Source: an uncultured Ruminococcus sp. (lineage in GTDB: Bacteria; Bacillota; Clostridia; Oscillospirales; Ruminococcaceae). Taken from it: 5,698 nt of DNA. Positions within the stretch are counted from its first letter, which is position 1, and every line of letters starts with the position of its first letter. This document shows, piece after piece, positions 1 to 5,698 of the stretch. The stretch covers positions 1-5,698 of the forward strand of contig CALGTT010000414.1 in NCBI GenBank assembly GCA_937901485.1, in the 5' to 3' direction. The notes below the pieces were generated by a model, which did no database searches, was not told the origin of the DNA, and saw only the letters and a list, made by a program, of their open reading frames with translations. Both the position numbers and the translations under genes were made by a program.

Positions 1-381
1 GATGGGACGGAACTAATTGTTTGCCCGGGAGGAAAACAAGGAGAATGCATCGTTCCAAATGGTGTTGCCAGTATCGGAGATCATGCATTTTATGATTGTG
101 ATGGATTAACCAGCATCACCTTTCCGGACAGTATCACCAGCATTGGATCTCCTGCATTTGCGAGTTGTGGGGCATTAACGGAAATACAAGTAAGCGACAA
201 CAATCAGAATTATAAAGATATTGAGGGGGTGTTGTTTTCAAAGGATGGGACGGAACTGATTGCTTGCCCGGGAGGAAAACAAGGAGAATGCATCGTTTCA
301 AATGGTGTTACCAGTATTGGATATTATGCATTTTATGATTGTGCTGGATTAACCAGCATCACCCTTCCGGACAGTGTCACA
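1..381 (+). repeat. Direct repeat, 243-nt period, in the LRR region of gene A
   Basis: Bases 1-138 and 244-381 align without gaps and differ at about 11 positions by eye, roughly 92% identity. Each copy encodes the strand-and-LRR block beginning DGTELI.CPGGKQGECIV and running into the next AF-x-x-C repeat. The offset is 81 codons, so the frame is kept. The first copy begins at the window edge, so the true unit probably extends upstream and more copies may exist there. Divergence is much lower than between the comparable blocks of gene B, which suggests recent duplication or homogenisation. Confidence 0.85.
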
Positions 382-2676
382 AGAATTGAAGGTGGTGCAT
401 TTACGCATTGTGTTGCATTAACCAGCATCGCCCTTCCGGATAGTGTCACCAGCATTGGATATTATGCATTTTCTCGTTGTGTTGGATTAACCAGCATCAC
501 CCTTCCGGACAGTGTCACCAGTATTGGAGATTATGCATTTTATGGTTGTAATGGATTAACCAGTATTACAATCCAAAATGACTCTTGTGAAATCTATTAT
601 ACAAAACATACAATTTGTCCCACCGCCACCATCCACGGCTACCGAGGCTCTACTGCCCAAGCCTACGCCGAAAAAAACGGCAGAAACTTTGTAGCCCTCG
701 ATGAAGAACCAGAAGAAACTACCACTACTGAATCGGAAACGACAACAACTACATCTACCACGACCTCGACAACTACCAGTACGACTACATCTACCACAAA
801 TTCGACAACTACCAGCAGTACAACCACGTCCACTACAACTTCGACGACGACCAGTACAATAACATCTACAACAACTTCAACAACTACGACAACGACAACC
901 ACCACCACAACAACCAAGCCCACCACAACGACAAGCACTACATCTACCACCACGACTACTACAACAACCAGTACAACCACAACTACCACCGCCACCGAAA
1001 CTGCATCAGAAACAGAAACCACTTCGACAACCCGAAATCCAGCATTTGTGGAGGAATACGACAACTGGGGTTTTCCGAACAAGGCGGACTATTTTACCGA
1101 AAAATACCCGAAAATCTACTACATGGAGGAGGCACATCGTGAAGCTCTGCTCGAAATCGTTGGAAGAGATAATGACAATATAGAAGCCGACCTGATGAAA
1201 AATGAGATCTATCAGCCACGCTATAACGGCTCCTGCTTCGGGCTTTCTCTGCTGGTGATGTACAATTGCTATGGCATCATTCAGCCATCCGTACTGGACG
1301 GCAAGTCCCAGCATCTCCAGAATGTAGTACTGAGCGATTCTGTCAAATCCCTGATCAACTATCATTCGCTGCTGCAGAGAACGACCTCGATCAATGAAAG
1401 CATCTCCAGCTATTTCACGATGAATGCGGAGAACCAGAAGCTGCAGGATCTGCTGGACAGCCTTGAAGATGGACATCCTACCCTGCTTTGCTATACCATC
1501 CCTGCTGAAAAGCTTTCACATGCTGTGATTGCCTATGGCATTGAAAAGGGAGCGTACACGTTCGACGGCATGACGCTGGAGTATGACACAAAGATTCTGA
1601 TCTATGACTGCAACAAGTCAGATTTCCAGGACAGCTACTGCATGTATGTCAATACCACCAGAAACAGCTGGTACATCCCTGATCGAGATGTTACGGAGAA
1701 GGAATGTGCAATTCTCTGGGTGGAGGATGATATTGATGTATTGACAAAATACAGCATATTTACAAATAGTACAGCAGAAGACGAAAATATTGTAAATCTT
1801 GCGTCACTCGAAACAGAAAGAACGCTGGATTGCAAGGTGAAGGCAGTCAGAAAAGTAAATGACGATTGGTTCATCAGTTCTTCGGATGATGAGATTCTCT
1901 CCTATTATGGCTTTATGTCGGGTGATGGAACAGCTCCCCTTCGTTATGTCATGTATGATATGGATGCAAACTACCAGTTATCCATGAACGACGAGCCACA
2001 GGATATTGAACTGCAGATGCGGTATGCGGATTGTCTCATGCGTGTCAATGCTACCGAAACCGACAACATCGTATTTCAGCCCAACGGTTTGGAGATGGAG
2101 GGTACTTCTTCCGCCTATACCTTGCATATGGTGCTGAATGAAATTCCTAATGAAACCAGCTTCCACACAATTGACGTGTCCGGCGATTCTGCAAATAAGC
2201 TGACCTTCTCCTATGAGAACGGTGAATGGTATCTGTTCGGTGATTGTCTGGAAAACATCGAAGTACAGGCAAATCACAGTGCTGCAACCTCCAATACTCT
2301 GACATTCTCCGTTCCCACAAAGTACGACACAGTATGTCTGCGGCAGATGGATGAATCTACGATCGCAGCGTTTGTGGATACGAATGGAGATGGCGAATAT
2401 GAAACTTCTGTGGATGAAGTTCCTGCTGATAATATTTCCCTCGGTGATGTGAATACAGATGGCGAAGTCGATTCTCTTGATGCCGCAAATATCCTGATTG
2501 CGGCAGCTCTTGTCGGAGCTGATATGGACAGCGGTCTGTCTGATGCTCAGAAAATTGCAGCCGATACAAATAAAAATGGTACCTTCGGTGCAGAGGATGC
2601 AGCTCTCGTGCTCCAGTATGCAGCGGCGGTTGGTTCGGGGTATACAGGGGGATTTGAGGATTTTCTGGCGGCGTAA
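1..2676 (+). CDS. Secreted BspA-type LRR / putative papain-like cysteine peptidase / dockerin protein (5' partial)
   Basis: The frame is open from base 1 to the TAA at 2674-2676, giving 891 visible residues; start and signal peptide lie upstream. The GTG at 229 falls inside an LRR and is not a credible start. Residues 1-234 are LRR_5 repeats (six AF-x-x-C units such as LTSITLPDSVTSIG), closed by a GSTAQAYAEKNGRNFVAL cap. Residues 240-344 are a Thr/Ser linker. From about 345 comes a globular domain with C412 in NGSCFGLS, H507 in SHAVIAYG and D536/N538 in IYDCN; this order and the GSC-aromatic motif recall papain-like clan CA peptidases. Residues 600-790 look beta-rich and are unrecognised. DTNGDGEYETSVDE (793-806) is a Ca-loop motif, followed by a type I dockerin (about 814-889). 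Inferred role: extracellular, cohesin-bound enzyme that may bind and cut protein. Peptidase activity is unproven; another Cys/His hydrolase or transferase is possible. Domain architecture is firm, catalytic function moderate. Confidence 0.93.
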   Translation, partial: DGTELIVCPGGKQGECIVPNGVASIGDHAFYDCDGLTSITFPDSITSIGSPAFASCGALTEIQVSDNNQNYKDIEGVLFSKDGTELIACPGGKQGECIVSNGVTSIGYYAFYDCAGLTSITLPDSVTRIEGGAFTHCVALTSIALPDSVTSIGYYAFSRCVGLTSITLPDSVTSIGDYAFYGCNGLTSITIQNDSCEIYYTKHTICPTATIHGYRGSTAQAYAEKNGRNFVALDEEPEETTTTESETTTTTSTTTSTTTSTTTSTTNSTTTSSTTTSTTTSTTTSTITSTTTSTTTTTTTTTTTTKPTTTTSTTSTTTTTTTTSTTTTTTATETASETETTSTTRNPAFVEEYDNWGFPNKADYFTEKYPKIYYMEEAHREALLEIVGRDNDNIEADLMKNEIYQPRYNGSCFGLSLLVMYNCYGIIQPSVLDGKSQHLQNVVLSDSVKSLINYHSLLQRTTSINESISSYFTMNAENQKLQDLLDSLEDGHPTLLCYTIPAEKLSHAVIAYGIEKGAYTFDGMTLEYDTKILIYDCNKSDFQDSYCMYVNTTRNSWYIPDRDVTEKECAILWVEDDIDVLTKYSIFTNSTAEDENIVNLASLETERTLDCKVKAVRKVNDDWFISSSDDEILSYYGFMSGDGTAPLRYVMYDMDANYQLSMNDEPQDIELQMRYADCLMRVNATETDNIVFQPNGLEMEGTSSAYTLHMVLNEIPNETSFHTIDVSGDSANKLTFSYENGEWYLFGDCLENIEVQANHSAATSNTLTFSVPTKYDTVCLRQMDESTIAAFVDTNGDGEYETSVDEVPADNISLGDVNTDGEVDSLDAANILIAAALVGADMDSGLSDAQKIAADTNKNGTFGAEDAALVLQYAAAVGSGYTGGFEDFLAA
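304..570 (+). repeat. Tandem 69-nt (23-residue) LRR_5 repeats
   Basis: Four consecutive units place the conserved Ala-Phe pair at residues 110-111, 133-134, 156-157 and 179-180, an exact 23-residue spacing. Each carries AF, two variable residues, Cys, LTSI, LPDSVTSI and Gly-like positions, the known pattern of BspA-family leucine-rich repeats. At DNA level the units share long near-identical runs such as ttaaccagcatc and cttccggacagtgtcac. Variation is concentrated just after IG and around the Cys, as expected if those residues face a ligand. Confidence 0.85.
718..1032 (+). repeat. Thr/Ser linker-coding repeat of gene A with 36-nt higher-order period
   Basis: About 105 codons, almost all Thr with regularly spaced Ser, join the LRR region to the peptidase-like domain. 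Such linkers are typical of cellulosomal and gut Bacillota enzymes; they are flexible and probably exposed. From 754 the Ser codons cycle through a TCT/TCC, a TCG and an AGY codon every four residues, giving a 36-nt unit at 754-789, 790-828 (one extra Ser codon) and 829-864, after which the pattern decays. The coding strand is almost free of G, so the minus strand shows a long spurious poly-Val reading frame. Confidence 0.85.
2440..2667 (+). other. Type I dockerin domain at the C-terminus of gene A
   Basis: Residues about 814-889 contain two Ca-binding loop-helix repeats. Loop 1 is GDVNTDGEVDSLD with D816, N818, D820, D824 and D827 at ligand positions, followed by the helix AANILIAAA. Loop 2 is ADTNKNGTFGAEDAA with D855, N857, N859 and D866; position 9 is Gly863 instead of the usual Asp/Asn. 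Dockerins bind cohesin modules on scaffoldins, so the protein is expected in an extracellular complex. The usual recognition positions 10 and 11 are Ser825-Leu826 and Ala864-Glu865, so the halves are not symmetric. The tail ends FEDFLAA. Confidence 0.9.
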
Positions 2677-2699
2677 TGCTGTAGAATTTTTTTGATGAT

Positions 2700-2735
2700 A
2701 GAAAAGGTGAACGCCCCGAGTTCACCTTTTCTTTT
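2700..2735 (+). terminator. Rho-independent terminator after gene A
   Basis: A perfect inverted repeat, gaaaaggtgaac (2701-2712) and gttcaccttttc (2720-2731), encloses the 7-nt loop gccccga. One more A-T pair at 2700/2732 extends it to 13 bp, and the T-rich run continues to 2735. It lies 23 nt after the stop codon of gene A. On the opposite strand no T-tract follows the stem, so it is expected to act mainly on + strand transcription, separating gene A from gene B. Confidence 0.9.
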
Positions 2736-2745
2736 ATACAAAACA

Positions 2746-2774
2746 TTGACATTTTTCTACATTTATGCTATACT
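2746..2774 (+). promoter_or_regulatory. Sigma-A type promoter of gene B with extended -10
   Basis: The -35 is a perfect TTGACA at 2746-2751. A 17-nt spacer leads to TATACT at 2769-2774, which matches the -10 consensus at five of six positions. TG at 2766-2767 one base before the -10 forms an extended -10 element. Transcription is predicted to start near 2781, giving a leader of about 46 nt. It lies directly after the terminator of gene A, so gene B should have its own strong, apparently constitutive transcription. No clear operator palindrome is seen. Confidence 0.85.
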
Positions 2775-2813
2775 TACCGTAAAGGGAGAAGTTCCCAAAA
2801 ACAGCAATGATAA

Positions 2814-2819
2814 AGGAGG
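2814..2819 (+). promoter_or_regulatory. Shine-Dalgarno site fixing the GTG start of gene B
   Basis: AGGAGG sits 7 nt upstream of the GTG at 2827. It supports this start over the in-frame ATGs at 2863 and 2872, which have no such site and would remove the charged n-region and part of the hydrophobic core of the signal peptide. Confidence 0.9.
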
Positions 2820-2826
2820 AGTTTTT

Positions 2827-2922
2827 GTGAAACATTCAGTATGGAAAAGGCTTGCGGCACTCATGACGGCGATGGTCTGCTGTGCGGTGTTTGCGGGGCA
2901 GGGGGAATATGCGGTGCTGGCG
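2827..2922 (+). other. Signal peptide of gene B
   Basis: MKHSVWKR is a positively charged n-region, followed by the hydrophobic core LAALMTAMVCCAVFAG and a polar stretch ending in AVLA. Cleavage after A32 (VLA|ET) is favoured; after A23 (VFA|GQ) is possible. The two Cys in the core do not fit a lipobox because the residue before the first is Val. Export by Sec and cleavage by signal peptidase I are expected. The coding DNA here is about 65% GC, far above the LRR region that follows. Confidence 0.85.
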
Positions 2923-5698
2923 GAAACGTTCGGCGGCATTGATCCGGTCAGCCGGCTCAGAGCATGGGCGGCGGATGAGGTGACGATCGTGGCTTCCGGT
3001 GAATGTGGTGCAGAAGGGGATAATCTGACTTGGACACTTGACTCTGAGGGCCTGCTTACGATTAGTGGGGAGGGGGAGATGAAAGATTGGCTTTCTTCTG
3101 GTGATGTTCCTTGGGATGAATACAGAGATGATATTAAAAGTGTGATAATTGAGTATGGTGTAACAAGTATTAGCTATTCTTCTTTTTTCGCTTGCAGCTT
3201 TTTAACTAGTGTTAGCATTTCAGATAGTGTAACCAGTATTGAAGGTGCGTTTTCATGGTGTACAAGTTTAACCAGCATTATCATTCCGAATAGTGTGCAT
3301 AATGTTGGCGATGCGTTTTATGAATGCAGTGGATTAACTAGTATTACGTTTCTTAATCATGATTGTACAATTTGGGATGATAGAAACAGCATTTCATCTA
3401 ATGCTACGATCTATGGCTATCATGATTCCACAGCTCAATCTTATGCCCAAAAGTACGAGAGGAATTTTGAGATTCTCGAAGAACAAATTGTTGTCTCTGG
3501 TAGTTGTGGATCAAATCTCATTTGGACACTTGATAGTGGTGATTGCTTAGTCATTAGTGGTGAGGGAGAGATGCCGTCTTGGGAATCTTCTGCTGATGTT
3601 CCATGGCGTGAGTATGCAGCCAATATTAGATGTGTGACGATCGAAAGTGGTGTAACTAACATTGGCGATCTAGCATTTTCTGGTTGTGATTCATTAACCA
3701 GCGTCGCCATTTCGGAGGGCGTGAATTCTATCGGATACCGTGCCTTCTCGGATTGTGAAGTGTTAACTGATATTCTCATTCCTGAAAGTGTAACAAGAAT
3801 TGATTGGGGTGCGTTTTATAAATGTAGCTCTTTGACTAGCATTGATATTTCCAAGAATGTAACTTTCATTGGATATGAGGCGTTTTCATATTGCAGTTCT
3901 CTATTAGAAATTAAGGTAGACGATGAAAATCCGAATTTCATTGACATTGATAATGTATTATTTATAAAAGAATTTTCAGAATTGAGAGCATATCCAAATG
4001 CAAGAAAAGGGGATTATATTGTTCCTGAAGGTATAGAGAGTATCGGATATGGTGCATTTGCTGGTTGTCATGCAATAACTAGCATTGAAATTCCCAGTAC
4101 TGTAACTTCTATTGATAATGGAGCATTTAATGGATGTGACGCATTAATTGAATTTAATGTAAATGATAAAAATCTGGATTACATGGATATTGATGGTGTT
4201 TTATTTTCAAAAGATGTTTCAGAAATAATAGAATACCCTGGTGGAAGACAAGGGGATTATTCTCTTTTGGATAGCGTGTGTGTTGTTGGCTGGGGAGCGT
4301 TTAATGATTGTAAAGGTTTAACCAATATTATTATTCCTGATAATGTGATTGATCTTGGAGAAGATGCATTTAGTGGATGCGATTCTTTAGAAAGTATCAC
4401 ATTATACAATGCATTTTGCTTAGTATACGATTCAGAAATGACTATTCCCGCTGCAACCACCATCTACGGCTATCCCGGTTCTACTGCCCAGACCTATGCT
4501 GAAAAATATGGCAGAAATTTTGTAGCCCTTGATGACGAACCAGAAGAAACAACAACTGAACCTGAAACAACATCCACCACAACCTCGACAACCACCAGTA
4601 CAACGACATCCAACACCATAACAACCAGCACGACAACATCTACTACAACTTCAACAACAACCAGCACAACGACATCTACCACGACCTCAACAACCACCAG
4701 TACAACGACATCTACTACAACCACCACTGCCACTGAAACTACAACAGAAACCACTACCACCCCCCGTACCCCCACATTCATTGAAAACGAGGACAACTGG
4801 GGTTTCCCGAACAGAGTGGAATACTTCATTGACAAGCAAACCCGAATTTACTGGATGGAGGATGAACACCGCAGTCTGATGCTCGAAAAAATGCGGCAGC
4901 ACAGCAATATTGAAGCCGATAATATGGAATTTGAAATGTATAAACCTCGTTACAATGCTTCCTGTTTCGGTCTTTCAATGCTGGCAATGTATAACTGCTA
5001 CGGCGTGATCCACCCTTCCATGCTGGAAGAGGGTGAGGAACATCTGCAGGGTGTTGTTATGGACGATCATGTGAAATCACTGATCAATTATCACTCACTG
5101 CTGCAGAGAAATAGCCTGATCAAGGACCGGATTGACACCTATTTCGCTTATCAAACTGAAAATAAGAAGCTTCAGGATCTGTTGAACAGTCTTTCTGACG
5201 GTTACCCGACTTTGCTTTGCTACACGATTCCGGCAGAGCAATTCTCCCATGCTGTTGTTGCTTATGGCAAGGAGCAAGGTTCCTATACGTTTGAAGGGAA
5301 GGAAACTGCATATGATACCAAGATCCTGATCTATGACTGCAACCGGACAGATTTTTCGGACGAATATTGTATGTATGTCAATACAGCGAAAAACAGCTGG
5401 TACATTCCGGCACGGGATGTTACGGAGAAGGAATGTGCAATTCTCTGGGTGGAGGATGATATTGATACTCTGACAGAATACAGCCTTTTCACGAATAATC
5501 TGCCGGAAACTGATGAGATGGTTCGTATGGCATCTCTGGAGACGCAGAACATGTCCGGCTGTAACGTGAAGGCAGTCAGACAACAGGCAAACGGCGATTG
5601 GTACATCAGTGCTGCTGATGAAGAAATCTTTTCGTATTATGGCTTCATGTCCGGCGAAGGCGAAGCCCCCCTCCGCTACGTTATGTACGATTCTGAAG
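2827..5698 (+). CDS. Secreted BspA-type LRR / putative papain-like cysteine peptidase protein (3' partial), paralogue of gene A
   Basis: The frame is open from GTG 2827 to the window end, 957 residues plus one base. Residues 1-32 form a Sec signal peptide. Two LRR modules follow: the first (57-218) opens with SGECGAEGDNLTWTLD and ends in a GY-DSTAQSYAQKY cap; the second (224-574) opens with SGSCGSNLIWTLD and ends in GSTAQTYAEKYGRNFVAL. Together they hold about 11 LRR_5 units; module A includes 22-residue units where 23 is normal. A Thr/Ser linker spans 575-650. The peptidase-like domain carries C713 (NASCFGLS), H808 (SHAVVAYG) and D837/N839 (IYDCN), aligned with gene A at a near-constant offset of 301. 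Over the Cys-to-His region roughly two thirds of residues match by eye. The visible end aligns with residue 655 of gene A, so about 236 residues, probably including a dockerin, are missing (expected total near 1190). Function is inferred as extracellular binding plus Cys-dependent catalysis; substrate unknown. Confidence 0.92.
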   Translation, partial: MKHSVWKRLAALMTAMVCCAVFAGQGEYAVLAETFGGIDPVSRLRAWAADEVTIVASGECGAEGDNLTWTLDSEGLLTISGEGEMKDWLSSGDVPWDEYRDDIKSVIIEYGVTSISYSSFFACSFLTSVSISDSVTSIEGAFSWCTSLTSIIIPNSVHNVGDAFYECSGLTSITFLNHDCTIWDDRNSISSNATIYGYHDSTAQSYAQKYERNFEILEEQIVVSGSCGSNLIWTLDSGDCLVISGEGEMPSWESSADVPWREYAANIRCVTIESGVTNIGDLAFSGCDSLTSVAISEGVNSIGYRAFSDCEVLTDILIPESVTRIDWGAFYKCSSLTSIDISKNVTFIGYEAFSYCSSLLEIKVDDENPNFIDIDNVLFIKEFSELRAYPNARKGDYIVPEGIESIGYGAFAGCHAITSIEIPSTVTSIDNGAFNGCDALIEFNVNDKNLDYMDIDGVLFSKDVSEIIEYPGGRQGDYSLLDSVCVVGWGAFNDCKGLTNIIIPDNVIDLGEDAFSGCDSLESITLYNAFCLVYDSEMTIPAATTIYGYPGSTAQTYAEKYGRNFVALDDEPEETTTEPETTSTTTSTTTSTTTSNTITTSTTTSTTTSTTTSTTTSTTTSTTTSTTTSTTTTTATETTTETTTTPRTPTFIENEDNWGFPNRVEYFIDKQTRIYWMEDEHRSLMLEKMRQHSNIEADNMEFEMYKPRYNASCFGLSMLAMYNCYGVIHPSMLEEGEEHLQGVVMDDHVKSLINYHSLLQRNSLIKDRIDTYFAYQTENKKLQDLLNSLSDGYPTLLCYTIPAEQFSHAVVAYGKEQGSYTFEGKETAYDTKILIYDCNRTDFSDEYCMYVNTAKNSWYIPARDVTEKECAILWVEDDIDTLTEYSLFTNNLPETDEMVRMASLETQNMSGCNVKAVRQQANGDWYISAADEEIFSYYGFMSGEGEAPLRYVMYDSE
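2995..3663 (+). repeat. Duplicated LRR cap module in gene B
   Basis: Residues 57-115 (2995-3171) and 224-279 (3496-3663) are divergent copies of the same opening module: S-G-x-C-G, then NL.WTLDS, ISGEGEM, W, S..DVPW.EY, and a strand leading into GVT.I of the first LRR. This motif commonly opens BspA-type LRR domains. Having it twice, each time followed by LRRs and a STAQ.YA closing cap, indicates two separately folded LRR domains. The copies differ in length (59 and 56 residues) and clearly in DNA sequence, so the duplication is old. Confidence 0.8.
4549..4776 (+). repeat. Thr/Ser linker-coding repeat of gene B with 36-nt higher-order period
   Basis: About 76 codons, mostly Thr with Ser, sit between the second LRR module and the peptidase-like domain. 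The 36-nt unit is clear: 4573-4608, 4639-4674 and 4675-4710 each encode STTTSTTTSTTT with Ser codons in the order TCC/TCT, TCG/TCA, AGT/AGC. The copy at 4609-4638 is short by two codons and a fifth is partial from 4711. The same codon cycle occurs in gene A, so the linkers share an ancestor. The linker is about 29 residues shorter than in gene A. Confidence 0.85.

Noticed and set aside
229..231. GTG at 229 as the start of gene A
   Set aside because: The frame is open upstream to base 1 and encodes further LRRs of the same type; there is no ribosome binding site and the GTG is the Val of a repeated EGVLFS motif.
304..570. Regularly spaced repeats as a possible CRISPR array
   Set aside because: The 69-nt units are in frame, translate to 23-residue LRRs and have no unique spacers.
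663..1082. Minus-strand open frame rich in valine opposite the gene A linker
   Set aside because: It is the complement of the Thr/Ser linker: ACN read backwards gives poly-Val frames. It has no credible start context and lies wholly inside a real gene.
2784..2796. Inverted repeat ggga/tccc in the leader of gene B as an operator or attenuator
   Set aside because: Only four base pairs with a 5-nt loop; too weak and too likely by chance.
2860..2890. Cys pair in the signal peptide as a lipoprotein attachment site
   Set aside because: The residue before the first Cys is Val, not Gly, Ala or Ser, so the lipobox is not met; a signal peptidase I site at AVLA fits better.
4494..4835. Minus-strand poly-Val open frame opposite the gene B linker
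   Set aside because: Same artefact as in gene A; its presence in both paralogues reflects linker composition, not a conserved antisense gene.
5095..5583. Longer minus-strand open frames in the peptidase-like region (also 1006-1476)
   Set aside because: They overlap conserved coding sequence of the + strand genes, show no recognisable domain, and are not at equivalent extents in the two paralogues.

Overview
The window holds two large tandem genes on the + strand. Both are incomplete: the first lacks its 5' end and the second its 3' end. They are paralogues and encode secreted, multi-domain proteins with the same design: BspA-type (LRR_5) leucine-rich repeats, then a long Thr/Ser linker, then a Cys/His/Asp domain resembling a papain-like (clan CA) cysteine peptidase, then a beta-rich region. 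In the first gene this ends in a C-terminal type I dockerin. The dockerin, the TTTS-type linker and the moderate, uneven GC content point to a gut or rumen Bacillota of the Ruminococcus/Oscillospiraceae type that makes cellulosome-like cohesin-dockerin complexes. That is inferred from architecture; no marker gene is present.

Layout. 1-2676: gene A, 891 visible residues. LRRs fill residues 1 to about 234, the linker 240-344, the peptidase-like domain about 345-560, a beta-rich region about 600-790, a Ca-loop motif 793-806 and the dockerin about 814-889. 2677-2826: a 150-nt intergenic region with a strong intrinsic terminator, a near-consensus sigma-A promoter with extended -10, and an ideal Shine-Dalgarno. 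2827-5698: gene B, 957 visible residues. It has a GTG start, a Sec signal peptide, two LRR modules each opening with the same cap motif, the linker, the peptidase-like domain and the start of the beta-rich region. It is cut where its paralogue would need about 236 more residues, including the expected dockerin.

How they may work together. A terminator and a promoter separate the genes, so gene B is probably transcribed independently of gene A. The likely picture is secretion, anchoring through the dockerin to a cohesin scaffoldin, LRRs that bind protein or another ligand, and a flexible linker presenting a catalytic domain. The substrate is unknown.

The most notable signals are: the LRR / Cys-peptidase-like / dockerin combination in tandem paralogues; a hidden 36-nt higher-order repeat in both linkers, visible only through alternating serine codon families; abrupt GC shifts at domain borders inside single ORFs; a 51-nt stretch identical between paralogues that otherwise differ at many synonymous sites; and recently homogenised LRR repeats in gene A. 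No RNA genes, transposons, CRISPR arrays or credible minus-strand genes were seen.
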